DNA of 51,249 nt from Streptomyces bobili. GTDB taxonomy: Bacteria; Actinomycetota; Actinomycetes; Streptomycetales; Streptomycetaceae. Positions 24,472 to 33,375 of this stretch are shown piece after piece. The stretch is taken from contig NZ_MUBA01000043.1 in assembly GCF_002154575.1 (NCBI RefSeq), positions 1-51,249 on the forward strand, given 5' to 3'. The notes under the pieces were generated by a model. The model saw nothing but the letters and a program-made list of their open reading frames with translations. It ran no database searches and had not been told where the DNA came from. The position numbers and the translations under genes are program-made. How positions within the stretch are numbered: position 1 is the first letter of the stretch; each line of letters starts with the position of its first letter.

Positions 24472-27400
24472 TGGATCGTTCCCATGCCGTTGATGAGCGG
24501 CCGCAGCGGGTTGTCGGCATCGGTGGCGGCCTGCGCGGTGGACATGCTCACCCGGATGAGGGGAGCTGTCGCGTCGGGCAGCGGGCAGCCTGCCTCGACC
24601 CAGTCGCAGACGATGTCGCGTACCGGCTTCGGCACCGGCAGGTCCTTGGTGAGATCCGTGTGATCCGCCCGGTCGAAGAACGCGTGGATGAACTCCCGCC
24701 GGGCTGGAGTGAGGCCTCCCTGCTCGGCGGGCGGCGGACCGACGACGCCGGTGCCGGCAGCGGCGTCGGACAGGGCGTTGGCGGGATGGGCGATCGCGGC
24801 GAGCAGTACCGGGGCGGGCTGGAGTGCCCACCAGGCGACGGGCCTCTCGACGAGGTGGTCGGGGTCGCCGGGCTGCGGGCCGATGAGGGTGCGCGCGTCG
24901 GACAGGTAGGCGGCCGGTCGGGCGCGCACCGCGTCCGCCAGGAGGACCATCGCCTCCAGCGGGGAGTACGCCCGCTCCTGCGTGCGCTGCTCGACCAGCG
25001 CGCGGATCCAGTCCCGCCAGAGTCCGGTCTCGTCGGTGCCGAAGACCTTGTACATCGGACCGTCCCAGGCCAGGAGCCGGAAGAACGCGCTGGCGTCCGG
25101 ATCTCCGGGGCAGACCCAGTCGGACTCGCTCAGCGCGTTCAGAAGTCCCTCCGGGTCGGCGAACCAGTCGTTGAGACTGGTGCCGGCGAGCTTCTTCCCG
25201 TCGTGGTTGAGTGCCGCTCTCGACGCCTTGTCCCGGATCGAGGTGAGCAGGCGCTCCTCGGCCGTGGGCGGTGTGGTGAGCCGTGCCACCAGTTCCTCAC
25301 CCAGGTTGCCCGTGCTCTGGAAGGCGACGTAGCCGTTCCAGATCCGCTCCCACTGCTGCTGGACGGCTCGGTCGCCGCCCAGGGTGTGGACCTGGTCGAG
25401 ATGCTGCATCACGGCCTCTCGGGCCAGGGCGCCGTGCCCGTCCGCCGCGTTGTCGATGCCGATGTGCATGCGGAAGAACCGCGAGTCGATCCCGTGGTGG
25501 TCCAACAGCTGCGCCACGGGCGCGACTCCCAGGACTTCCCATTCGAGGAACAGGGTCATGCCGAGGAGCTCGGGGAAGTACGCCTCGGGGTGAGCGGAGA
25601 TCGCCAGCTCGAACGCCGGCACGGTGTAGGCGGAGTCCAGGAGATCGGTGCGGGCAGCGAAGGCGTACGAGTCGACGGACGGCAGGTAGATCCCCAGCTG
25701 TTGCAGCAGGGTGCGGTAGAGGTTCGAGTGGTTCAGGGCCGGGTTTCCGTCGCCGACCTCCTCCTTCCAGATCCGGAAGAGCAGAGCGTGCACCTCGTCG
25801 ATGGGCTTGCCTTCGGTGAGGTAGCGCAGCCAGACACCGTCGAGGAGGTTGAAGGGGGCGAGTTGCTTGAGCCGTTCGACGACGGAGTCCCGGGTGCGGA
25901 AGACCGGCTCGATGTCCGGGTCCGCCGGGTCGTACGCCTCGGCGTCCTGGGCAAGGCTGGTGTAGATGAGGTCGAGACGCTCTTCGAGGTTCTCGCGGGT
26001 GTAGCGGAAGGGACGCAGGGTCTGCGGGGCACTGGGACTGCGCTGCGTGGCCACGGCCGCTCTCAGAACGCTGTCCACGAATGCCCGTGAGGCCCTGACC
26101 TGCTCGGGGAAGCGGTCGGGATGCTGGAGGGTGTAGAACCAGTCGCGGTGGCTCAGTCCCACCTGCTGCGCCCGCTCCGTCTCGACGAGGACGCGGCTGC
26201 CGTCCGGGGACCGGCGGGCGACGACGAAACCCAGCCTGCTCCATTGCGTGACCATGTCGTCGGCACCGGCGTGCTCGCGCATCCTCTGCCACGCGTCGGC
26301 GACCCGCTTCTCGTAGGCCGTGTCGCTCTCCCCGGAGGCGCGGGGCAGCTTCGGTCTGTGGACCACCTGCTGCCCGACTCCGCGGGCCCACGGGCGCCGG
26401 TACGGGAACGGGCCACTGACCTGTGCGCCCTGTTTGCCGGCGGAGCGGATCAGGGCGAGGAAGTGGGACTCGGGATAGACGTCGTCGGGCCGCTGTGCGG
26501 GCCACCAATGGGTGTTGCATTCGTAGAAGTCGGCCTGCCAGGGCAGGGCCATGTGTTTGGTGAGGTCACCCGCCTCGAAGCCCTCACGAAGACGGAAGGG
26601 TTCCGACCAGCTGTCCGGGTCCTGGACGATGTAGGTCACTTCGATCCCTGGGTAGAACGGGCCGCCCGAGCAAGCCTCCAGGGCCGCAAGGAGCAGTGCG
26701 TGCGGCTCTTCGGCCTGAGCGGGTTGCTCGGGCACGGGCTCCTGACCGGTCCAGTCCTCGACGAAGTCTCCCTCCGCCCAGCGCCTCATCCGGTCGTACT
26801 GGCCCGGCAGCAGTGACATCCATCTTCCGGGCCGCCCGTCCACGGGTTCCCCGTCGTCCCCCGCGAGCTGCGGCATGTACTCCGAGGTCGCCTCGGCGGC
26901 GTTCGGCTCCGGAGCGCGCAGCACTCGGAAGACGCCCTGCCTGAGTTCGCCGGACTGCGGTCCGCTCGCGGCCAGCCGCCGTAGCAGTGCCGGAGCGACG
27001 AAGTGGCCGGGCTCGCCCTCGCCGTGGCCGCGCAGGGCGGCCGCGTTGACCCACTGGAGGTCGCTGACACGCCGCAGGATCGGGAAGATGTGCCGGGTGA
27101 AGGAGACGTCGCCGCGCTCGCTCTCGTGCCCGCCCAGGGCTTCGGCGACCACGTCGTATAGCGTGACGAGATTGACGGTGTCCGGCGAGAAGTCGGGCGG
27201 TCCTACGACGACCCACGCGGGCCTCGCCTGCAGCGTCCGGGTGCCCCCGCCCAGGGTCACCGCCGCGGCGACGGGACCGTCGGACACGTCGTCGTACCAG
27301 AGGTCGTTGTCGGCGAAGTGGGTGATGGGGTTGTTCGCGGCAGTGGTGCCGGAGTGACCGAACCCGCCGAGCACCAGCAACCGGCCGTCGCAGTCCGTTC

Positions 27401-27914
27401 GGAGTTCGCCCAGCGGCACCTGCTTGCCGAGGAAGGTGCCGGTGTCGAAGCGGCTGCCACTGCCGTCCTGTTCGCGGCCGGCCACGGTCCGGGCGCCGGG
27501 CTTGACGACCAGTGCGGCGCGGGCCTCCGGATCGTCGACATCGATGGCCTGGTTCCGACGCGTCCTCGGATCGGTTCGGGTCGTGTCGCCCGCGGGTGCG
27601 GCATGGCGGCGTCCGAGGAATCTGAACCACGCAGCCTTCGCATTGGCGAGTTCGACGGTCCAGATGATGTCCGCCTGGTCCGCCGTGAGCTCGCCGAGGA
27701 CGTTGCCGTGCGCGTCGTAGCCGTAGACCCGGAACCGTGCCGCCTGCCGTTTCACCCGTCCGGCGGCGTCCTTGAAACCACCCGCCGGTCGTACCGGGGT
27801 GCCGGGGGTCTCGGGTCCGACGAAGAACTCGTCCGGGCTGTTGCCTACGCGCGCGATGCCGACCGTCGGGTGGATCTCGCAGCGCACTACGTCGTCCAGG
27901 TTCACAGGAGGCAC
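24468..27914 (-). CDS. lodA: LodA/GoxA-type CTQ-dependent amino-acid oxidase fused to a diiron-oxidase-like domain
   Basis: 1148 aa from GTG at 27914. The N-terminus has the LodA signature EIHPTVGIARVGNSPDEFF. The cofactor site is visible: PWQADFYECNTHWWPAQRPD supplies Asp462 and Cys466 with the family's Asp-x3-Cys spacing, and WSRLGFV supplies the likely cross-linked Trp558. Family members oxidise lysine, glycine or other amino acids, releasing H2O2 and ammonia; the substrate cannot be read here. After about residue 640 an extra region follows: NHSNLYRTLLQQLGIYLPS, LLGMTLFLEWEV and FFRMHIGIDNAADGHGALAR (His817, Asp821, His827). It resembles heme-oxygenase-like diiron enzymes. The last 250 residues are unassigned. 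The gene is much longer than the roughly 700-aa characterised LodA. Confidence 0.85.
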   Translation of the reverse strand: MPPVNLDDVVRCEIHPTVGIARVGNSPDEFFVGPETPGTPVRPAGGFKDAAGRVKRQAARFRVYGYDAHGNVLGELTADQADIIWTVELANAKAAWFRFLGRRHAAPAGDTTRTDPRTRRNQAIDVDDPEARAALVVKPGARTVAGREQDGSGSRFDTGTFLGKQVPLGELRTDCDGRLLVLGGFGHSGTTAANNPITHFADNDLWYDDVSDGPVAAAVTLGGGTRTLQARPAWVVVGPPDFSPDTVNLVTLYDVVAEALGGHESERGDVSFTRHIFPILRRVSDLQWVNAAALRGHGEGEPGHFVAPALLRRLAASGPQSGELRQGVFRVLRAPEPNAAEATSEYMPQLAGDDGEPVDGRPGRWMSLLPGQYDRMRRWAEGDFVEDWTGQEPVPEQPAQAEEPHALLLAALEACSGGPFYPGIEVTYIVQDPDSWSEPFRLREGFEAGDLTKHMALPWQADFYECNTHWWPAQRPDDVYPESHFLALIRSAGKQGAQVSGPFPYRRPWARGVGQQVVHRPKLPRASGESDTAYEKRVADAWQRMREHAGADDMVTQWSRLGFVVARRSPDGSRVLVETERAQQVGLSHRDWFYTLQHPDRFPEQVRASRAFVDSVLRAAVATQRSPSAPQTLRPFRYTRENLEERLDLIYTSLAQDAEAYDPADPDIEPVFRTRDSVVERLKQLAPFNLLDGVWLRYLTEGKPIDEVHALLFRIWKEEVGDGNPALNHSNLYRTLLQQLGIYLPSVDSYAFAARTDLLDSAYTVPAFELAISAHPEAYFPELLGMTLFLEWEVLGVAPVAQLLDHHGIDSRFFRMHIGIDNAADGHGALAREAVMQHLDQVHTLGGDRAVQQQWERIWNGYVAFQSTGNLGEELVARLTTPPTAEERLLTSIRDKASRAALNHDGKKLAGTSLNDWFADPEGLLNALSESDWVCPGDPDASAFFRLLAWDGPMYKVFGTDETGLWRDWIRALVEQRTQERAYSPLEAMVLLADAVRARPAAYLSDARTLIGPQPGDPDHLVERPVAWWALQPAPVLLAAIAHPANALSDAAAGTGVVGPPPAEQGGLTPARREFIHAFFDRADHTDLTKDLPVPKPVRDIVCDWVEAGCPLPDATAPLIRVSMSTAQAATDADNPLRPLINGMGTIH

Positions 27915-28078
27915 TTCACCTGAGTTCCTGGGACGGCCAGGGGAACTGAACGGCGCGGATGCGGATTGTCACCTGTCCGGCGGATCAACTGTGGGTAGCA
28001 CCCGGATCCCACAAATAGGGTCATATGGGTTGGGTGAGAAGAACCCGAAGACCCAACCGAGGAAAGGAAGAAGCCACG

Positions 28079-28261
28079 ATGGCGAAGTCCAAGAACTCCG
28101 GCCCCGACCGGAAGCCGAGCGCGAAGGATGCTCAGAAGAGCACCGAGGACATGAAGCCCGGCACCGAGGGGCAGAGCCCCGAGAAGGCGGCTCCCGACGA
28201 GAGGCCGCCGCAGGAGCCCGTCAAGCCGCAGCCCGAACCCAGGAGGTCCGGCCGGGGCTGA
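28079..28261 (+). CDS. Small disordered hydrophilic protein
   Basis: A 60-aa protein from ATG at 28079, chosen because GGAAAGGAAG precedes it; the longer ORF would begin without a ribosome-binding site. The composition is almost wholly charged or Pro/Gly/Ser (KNSGPDRKPSAKDAQKSTED and KPQPEPRRSGRG), with no hydrophobic core. It is probably intrinsically disordered. Similar short proteins are common and unassigned in Streptomyces. Confidence 0.6.
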   Translation: MAKSKNSGPDRKPSAKDAQKSTEDMKPGTEGQSPEKAAPDERPPQEPVKPQPEPRRSGRG

Positions 28262-28279
28262 ACCGTTCGGTCGGCCTCC

Positions 28280-28322
28280 GAGGTGTTCCGCACGACGCCT
28301 ACCGACGTCTGCGGAACACCTC
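28280..28322. terminator. Bidirectional hairpin terminator
   Basis: A 13-bp perfect inverted repeat (GAGGTGTTCCGCA and its complement) with a 17-nt loop lies between convergent genes ending at 28261 and 28422. No U-tract is present, as is common in Streptomyces. Confidence 0.65.
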
Positions 28323-28421
28323 CGCCGTGAACGTGCGGCGGTGAGCTGGTTCCGGACTCGTAGCCGTGCTGCCGGCCGCTGACCTCGACCGGCACGAACA
28401 CGCCCGGCTCCCCACGCTCAC

Positions 28422-29102
28422 TCACCAGCTGGGCTTGGCGACCTTGCCGTAGGACCAGGCGGGGCCCTTCGACATCTCGAAGTGCAGATGCGGTCCCGTG
28501 GAGTTGCCCGTGGTGCCGACCTTGCCGAGTTGCTGTCCGGCAGCCACGTGCTGTCCGGCGTTCACCTGCCGTTGTGAGAGGTGGCAGTACGTGTAGACAT
28601 GCCCGTTGTCCGCGGCGAGCCCGATCCACTGGCCGTACGCTCCGCCCTGCCCGTTGGACCAGGCGATCGTTCCGCTGCGTACGGCGACCACGGGGACTCC
28701 GGAGCCGGCGGCGTAGTCCTGGCCGGTGTGGCGGCCGACGCCGTCGGGCTTCCAGGCGTATTTGCCGCGCTCGTAGAATTCGAAGCTGACTCTGTGGCCG
28801 GGCACGGGTGACGGCACCTTGCCGGGACGCCCCGCAGCGGCGGGCGCGCCCTTGTCCTCGACGCGGAAGAGGTCGGTGAGGCGGCCCAGGGTGGCCAGGG
28901 AGGTGGGGCCCGGCACGCCGTCGGCGTCGGCTCCGGTGAAGCCCTGAGCGAGCTGTTCGGCGCGGTAGGCGGCCCTGGTCTGCTCTCCGAAGAGACCGGT
29001 GGCACCGTCGGGGATATCGCGGCCCCGTTTGATCAGCGCCGTCTGTACGGTACGTATGTCCTCGTTCCGCTTGCCGAACTGGACGTTGGACAGAGCAACC
29101 AT
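28422..29102 (-). CDS. Peptidoglycan-binding M23 metallopeptidase (lysin-like)
   Basis: 226 aa from ATG at 29102. Residues 1-80 form a peptidoglycan-binding domain (FGKRNEDIRTVQTALIKRGR; GLFGEQTRAAYRAEQ; DGVPGPTSLATLG). A short Ala/Gly/Pro linker leads to an M23 (lysostaphin-type) domain. Its zinc site is intact: His125 and Asp129 in RHTGQDY, and His207 in GPHLHFE, with His174 in TYCHLS as the catalytic partner. It should cut peptide cross-links in the cell wall. No signal peptide is present, so release would need lysis, a holin or another route, as for phage-type lysins. The stop of the gene before it is nine bases upstream, so the two form an operon. Confidence 0.85.
   Translation of the reverse strand: MVALSNVQFGKRNEDIRTVQTALIKRGRDIPDGATGLFGEQTRAAYRAEQLAQGFTGADADGVPGPTSLATLGRLTDLFRVEDKGAPAAAGRPGKVPSPVPGHRVSFEFYERGKYAWKPDGVGRHTGQDYAAGSGVPVVAVRSGTIAWSNGQGGAYGQWIGLAADNGHVYTYCHLSQRQVNAGQHVAAGQQLGKVGTTGNSTGPHLHFEMSKGPAWSYGKVAKPSW
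28858..29102 (-). repeat. Direct repeat copy 1 (shared binding-domain sequence)
   Basis: About 245 bp covering the binding domain of the M23 gene are nearly identical to 29587-29831, at an offset of 729 bp. The few visible differences include GTTTGATC versus GTCTGATC and GCCGTCTG versus GCCTTCTG. The copies run in frame up to the start codons, so the duplication or gene conversion is recent. Confidence 0.9.
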
Positions 29103-29111
29103 GAGGGCCTC

Positions 29112-29831
29112 CTAGTATCCGCGGGGAGACCGCTGTGGATCGGCCTGCTGGACACGGGCGGCGAAGTCCGAGCCGGACCGGCTCACGTGGTAGCGGTCGC
29201 GTACGTAGTTGATCGTCGCGCTCATGCAGGCGACCACGTCGTACGGTGTGCTGGCCGTGCCGGCCTGGTGGTACGCGGCGAACGTGGACGGGATGCACTG
29301 CGTGGCGCCTCGCGAGCAGTTGCGCGGGTGGCCGTCGGGAGCCCTTGGTCCGCGCGCGTTCGTGTCCGTGGTGTTCACCCGGAATCGCGGGTGATTGCAG
29401 GCGGACTCGCGCTTGGCGATGGTGGTAAGCGCCGGAACACCGAACTTCGGTTCCATACCTGTCAGTTCGCACGCCTTGCGCGCGTAGCGCCGCATCGCCT
29501 CCTCCCCCGATTCGTCGCCCGGATCGGTGAAAGAGACCTGGGCGAGGGCGAGCCTGCCTCCGTCGTTGGCGGACACGTGCTCGACATCGACGCGGAAGAG
29601 GTCGGTGAGGCGGCCCAGGGTGGCCAGGGAGGTGGGGCCCGGCACGCCGTCGGCGTCGGCTCCGGTGAAGCCCTGAGCGAGCTGTTCGGCGCGGTAGGCG
29701 GCCCTGGTCTGCTCTCCGAAGAGACCGGTGGCACCGTCGGGGATATCGCGGCCCCGTCTGATCAGCGCCTTCTGTACGGTACGTATGTCCTCGTTCCGCT
29801 TGCCGAACTGGACGTTGGACAGAGCAACCAT
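29112..29831 (-). CDS. Peptidoglycan-binding lysozyme-like transglycosylase (lysin-like)
   Basis: 239 aa from ATG at 29831. Residues 1-81 are a peptidoglycan-binding domain almost identical to that of the M23 gene downstream. The C-terminal part is a lysozyme/SLT-like domain: IAKRESACNHPRF carries the probable catalytic Glu142, followed by DTNARGPRAPDGHPRNCSRG, TQCIPSTFAAYHQAG and SATINYVRDRYHVS, typical of goose-type or phage transglycosylases. It would cleave glycan strands while its partner cuts peptides. No signal peptide. First gene of the pair. Confidence 0.8.
   Translation of the reverse strand: MVALSNVQFGKRNEDIRTVQKALIRRGRDIPDGATGLFGEQTRAAYRAEQLAQGFTGADADGVPGPTSLATLGRLTDLFRVDVEHVSANDGGRLALAQVSFTDPGDESGEEAMRRYARKACELTGMEPKFGVPALTTIAKRESACNHPRFRVNTTDTNARGPRAPDGHPRNCSRGATQCIPSTFAAYHQAGTASTPYDVVACMSATINYVRDRYHVSRSGSDFAARVQQADPQRSPRGY
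29587..29831 (-). repeat. Direct repeat copy 2 (shared binding-domain sequence)
   Basis: Partner of the copy at 28858-29102. It encodes residues 1-81 of the lysozyme-like gene. Such a repeat is a substrate for RecA-dependent deletion that would fuse the two genes in frame. Confidence 0.9.
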
Positions 29832-30115
29832 GACGAGGCCTTCTCATTGGTGCAGGGACGGAGTCGTGGCCGATGGCCTCATGGCCGCCGCCAGTCGGGC
29901 AGGCGCCCTGCGCAGAATCTCCGTCGTAAGACGTCGCGTAACATTCGGTGCAAATGAGCCAGTGGTGCACCGAACTGCATCGCTTCCATTATTCCCCAGC
30001 TTCCACGGAAATCCCATTCGAGGCGATCGCTTCGAAAGGCCAGGGTGTCCGATCGGACTTCGTGCATCGTCGTTAGGCGACACGGATTCGATGTCAGTGC
30101 GGTGTCAGTCTGACG

Positions 30116-31420
30116 TCATCGTCGGGCGGGGCCTTCCGCCGAGGTGCCGCTCGGGACGGAGTGGGCCTCGTTCGCGCGTACGACCTCTTCAGTCGGTTTG
30201 CTGGCCGCGAGATGCTCCAGGATGGAGAGCAGGTCGTCGTCGGCGAAGCGTCCGGCGGTGGCCGCCGGCCCGAGTGCCTGGTCGACCTGGTCGACCTGGT
30301 CGGAGCCGATGACGGTGGTGAGTTCGACGGCGCGGGCCATCTTGGCGCGGATGCGGACCGCGCCGGCGGGTCCGGCCTCCTTGAGCCAGCCCCCGGCTCC
30401 CGGGCCGATGCCCACGAACGCGATCTCCGCTTCCGATTGGGGTTGCAGGCGGGGCTGGTGGACGCTGCGGCGTCAGGTGGTCGGGATAGTGGGCGTCGAT
30501 GATCTTCGGAACCCCGGGGTGGAATGCTGGTGGCGCCAGACCTCCGACAGGTCACCGGAGTGGGTGCGTGCGGAGACGGACGGTTCCTCGCCGAACACCC
30601 GGCACCACACCCGGGCGCCGGTGTAGCCGGGCGGGGTGGAGTAGCGCACCGCTTGGCGGCTTATGGTGCGGGTCCGAGCCGACCAGCCGCTCCTCGCCCA
30701 GCGTGAATGCCAGCGGCTCGGCGGGCAGGACGTGCAGCATGGTGCGTTCGATGTCGAGGCCGGTCCGCGGGTATCTGCCCGGTCGCCCGGTGGCGGCGTG
30801 TGTTCACCGCATCGCACCAGGTCAGGCAGGCATCCGCGGGGTCAGCGAAGGAGTCTCAGGCAGGCAGCAGGTTTGCGTCGGTGGGCACCAGGTCGGCCTT
30901 CGCGATCCGGACCGTGGCTTCCGCACCGCCCTTGAACTCGGGGTCGTAGGGCACGCAGCTGACCACTTGGCAGCCGTAGTACCGGCCGGCGGATGCCGCA
31001 CCGGGATTCCGGCGATGTGCTCGACGGTGACGGTCTTCGCGTTGTCGTCAGCGCGTAGGTCGGCGCCCCGCCGATCCGGCGCAACGTGGTGTCCAGGCAG
31101 GCGACCAGGGTGCCCAGAGTGCAGTCCCAGACCGGGATCACCACCCGGAACCTGGACCATGACAGCCATGCGCAGAACATCCAGGTCCGCCGCCCGCCGA
31201 TGCGCGGGCCCTCGCCCCAGTCGACCTGCAGCCACCGCCCCGGCTCGGGGATCCACGGACGGTAGGTCCGCCGTTTGCCCGCCCTTCGATGCGGTCTCGC
31301 CGCGTTCACCGCCCGCCGGGTCGAGCGCGGGCTGCCCCGGTAGCTCATCTTCACCAGCTTCTCGTGAACATCATCGGCGCGGATCGTCGCCCTGGACTGC
31401 TCGACCACAGGTTCGCTCAT
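30116..31420 (-). pseudogene. istA: Frameshifted IS21-family transposase (istA remnant)
   Basis: The minus strand holds an IS21 IstA sequence scattered over frames. The order is RADDVHEKLVKMSYRGSPRS, YRPWIPEPGRWLQVDWGEGP, FCAWLSWSRFRVVIPVWDCT and GTLVACLDTTLRRIGGAPTY near 31050-31420; a middle part with LPAEPLAFTLGEERLVGSD; and a C-terminus AGAVRIRAKMARAVELTTVI and AGRFADDDLLSILEHLA ending at 30116. The DWGEG segment holds the first catalytic Asp of the rve-type DDE domain. The N-terminal helix-turn-helix is missing, several frameshifts are present, and no istB follows. A GTCAGT-containing repeat near 30090-30110 may be part of an old end. Confidence 0.8.
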
Positions 31421-31946
31421 GCGTGGAAACATCAGCAAACCGGGCGGAGGGGTCTCCTTCAGATAAGGGAACTATCAGGAACAACAGGCCGTCCACCTGG
31501 AATTCCGTTGGCCATCAGCCTGGACCCGACGGTGCCGCGCACCTGGAGCTTTCCATGGCCGCCGACAGCACATCCGTCGACTGCGGCCATCGCCGCCAGG
31601 CCGAACTCACTGCCGGCGGTCAGCTGGTCGGCTTCGCCGCCGCCGAAGGTGAAGCCGGAGCGCCCCGGGGCAGGACCCCCAGCCCGTGCCTAGCCTTGCC
31701 GTCGTCGGCCGGGCGAGGTCGGTCAGGAGGCGAGTGCGGTGAAGGCGGAGGCACTCGAACCGATGACCGCGGTGCCCTCGCACAGCGCGGCCCGGCACTC
31801 CCGTTGCAGGCGGCGCTGGACAGGTGGAGAGTTGTTATATATCGGTGCTGCATTCTTCCGGCTCCCAATTTCCTGGAGCTACCGCCTCTCAAGGAAGAAT
31901 CCACTACAGACGGGCCGACTCTACGCCAAGCGTATCTGGAACCATC
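31421..31946. other. Intergenic region with a possible gene scrap
   Basis: A plus-strand stretch near 31515-31640 (HLELSMAADSTSVDCGHRRQ and AELTAGGQLVGFAAAEGEA) has coding-like composition but no start, stop or family. It is probably the tail of a gene interrupted by the IS21 element. From about 31830 the sequence turns AT-richer and should hold the promoter of the gene at 31947. Confidence 0.35.
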
Positions 31947-33371
31947 ATGGCCAGAATTTCTCGGCGAACAATCCTTCAGGCAGTCAACTCATCCATTCTG
32001 GCCGCAGCGCTCGCGCTGCCGACAGGTCTGCCGATTGCCACAGCAGATTCGCAGAGGCTGAACGAGGGACGTGCCGGAGCACTGACTCGGTCCACGGATC
32101 CTCCACCGTCTCCTTCCGATACGCCGAACGGTTCGACGGGACCCACCACGTCCCCCGACTCGCCACCGTCGCCCGAACCGAGCGGTCCCACGGGATCCAC
32201 GACGCCTCCCTCTTCCACACCGAGCGGGACGTCTGACACCTCCGATCCGCCGAACACGGACGAACAGACGTCCGAACTCCCGCCGGGACAGAAGGCGGAG
32301 ATCGACGAGGCGACGAATAACCTGAACAAGGAGAAGGAGCGAGTCCCCGAAGAACTCGTGCCGACCGTGGAAACGCTGATCACCATCGTCCGCACGGTCG
32401 AGGATCCGGAGACGTTGCCACAGGACAGGCAAGGGGTCGTCGAGAGCACGAAGAACCTATCCACCACGCTGGCAGCCATCAGCGATCCGAGAACCCCTCC
32501 CGAGCTGCGGAGGGAGCTGAATTCGATCGTAAAGCAGGTGACTTCCGCGCTCGAGACGGTAAACGGTCCTCAGGGGGCAACCGAAGAACGGTCCATGTTC
32601 ATCCTGGTGGTCAAGCGGACAACATCCACCCTGGACCTGATCCGCAATCCCAGGACGCCACAGGACCTGCGTGGCCACATGATCGCCATCGTGAAAGATA
32701 CGACCTACGCCGCGGAGAGGAGCCAGAATGGGCCACAGGTCAGCTCGGCAGAAAAGCAATTTTCGAACAGCCTGCTGGCGGACAGCTCCTCGCAGGACAT
32801 AATGCACGACAAGGGGACACCGCCGAGGGAACAAGGAAAGCTCGCGCAGATCACACGGCAGGTCAGCGCACTGCTGAGAAAAATCAGTGACCCCGGGACA
32901 TCACAGGACGAGCGGTCCAAGCTCACGAAAGAACTGGATGACAAGACATCTCGCATGAAAGACCAGCAGGAGCAATCCGCCTCTACCCAGAAACGCCCGG
33001 AAGAGTCGCTCGGCAAGGCCGCCGCGTTCTGCACCAGCGCCATATTCGAGTCCACCGCCGAGTCTGCCCTCGTGCGCGCGCTGGACAAGCTGCTTCCCGC
33101 ACAGTGGGAGACGGAAGGGGTCAAGGACTTCTGGAAGGCGGAGGAAAATAGCGACGATACGCTCGACGTCCTCGCACAATTGCGCAACGACAAACATACC
33201 CACAGCCCGTTCGAAGTCATACCGCTCATCACTGAACTCGCCGAGCTCGTACCGCACGACAAACTGTTCGGAAGCCTGGGAGCCTCTGCCCTGTCCTGCG
33301 AGCAGACTGCCGCGTACCTTGACGAAGACGGGGTCGCAGTGGGCACCTGGCTCACCAAGGCCGGCGAGTGA
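31947..33371 (+). CDS. Secreted repeat protein with seven 27-residue repeats
   Basis: 474 aa from ATG at 31947; the ribosome-binding site is weak (CTGGA). Residues 1-34 form a signal peptide with paired arginines (ARISRRTILQAVNSSILAAA), so Tat export is possible. A Ser/Thr/Pro-rich stalk (about 50-112) follows, as in surface-exposed proteins. Residues 152-340 are seven consecutive 27-aa repeats with consensus x-DP-x-TP-x3-R-x2-L-x2-IVK-x-TTS-x-L-x2-I; repeat 5 is degenerate. The C-terminal 110 residues (AFCTSAIFESTAESALVRAL and later ALSCEQTAAYLDEDGVAVGT) form a separate domain with two Cys. No LPXTG or membrane anchor is seen. The gene runs convergently into a membrane-protein gene only four bases away. 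Codon use is less GC-rich than average. Confidence 0.8.
   Translation: MARISRRTILQAVNSSILAAALALPTGLPIATADSQRLNEGRAGALTRSTDPPPSPSDTPNGSTGPTTSPDSPPSPEPSGPTGSTTPPSSTPSGTSDTSDPPNTDEQTSELPPGQKAEIDEATNNLNKEKERVPEELVPTVETLITIVRTVEDPETLPQDRQGVVESTKNLSTTLAAISDPRTPPELRRELNSIVKQVTSALETVNGPQGATEERSMFILVVKRTTSTLDLIRNPRTPQDLRGHMIAIVKDTTYAAERSQNGPQVSSAEKQFSNSLLADSSSQDIMHDKGTPPREQGKLAQITRQVSALLRKISDPGTSQDERSKLTKELDDKTSRMKDQQEQSASTQKRPEESLGKAAAFCTSAIFESTAESALVRALDKLLPAQWETEGVKDFWKAEENSDDTLDVLAQLRNDKHTHSPFEVIPLITELAELVPHDKLFGSLGASALSCEQTAAYLDEDGVAVGTWLTKAGE
32400..32966 (+). repeat. Seven in-frame 81-bp repeats (27 aa each)
   Basis: At protein level the units begin EDPETLPQDR, SDPRTPPELR, NGPQGATEER, RNPRTPQDLR, QNGPQVSSAE, HDKGTPPREQ and SDPGTSQDER, each exactly 27 residues after the last. 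DNA identity between units is low, so the array is old. The pattern of one turn plus one or two helices suggests a helical solenoid or three-helix-like rod. Confidence 0.75.
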
Positions 33372-33375
33372 TCCG

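Noticed and set aside
24471..26090. 539-aa plus-strand frame
   Set aside because: Antisense of lodA, which has clear family motifs on the other strand.
28132..29970. 612-aa minus-strand frame with internal repeat
   Set aside because: It is an alternative frame across the two lysin genes; its repeat only reflects the 245-bp duplication.
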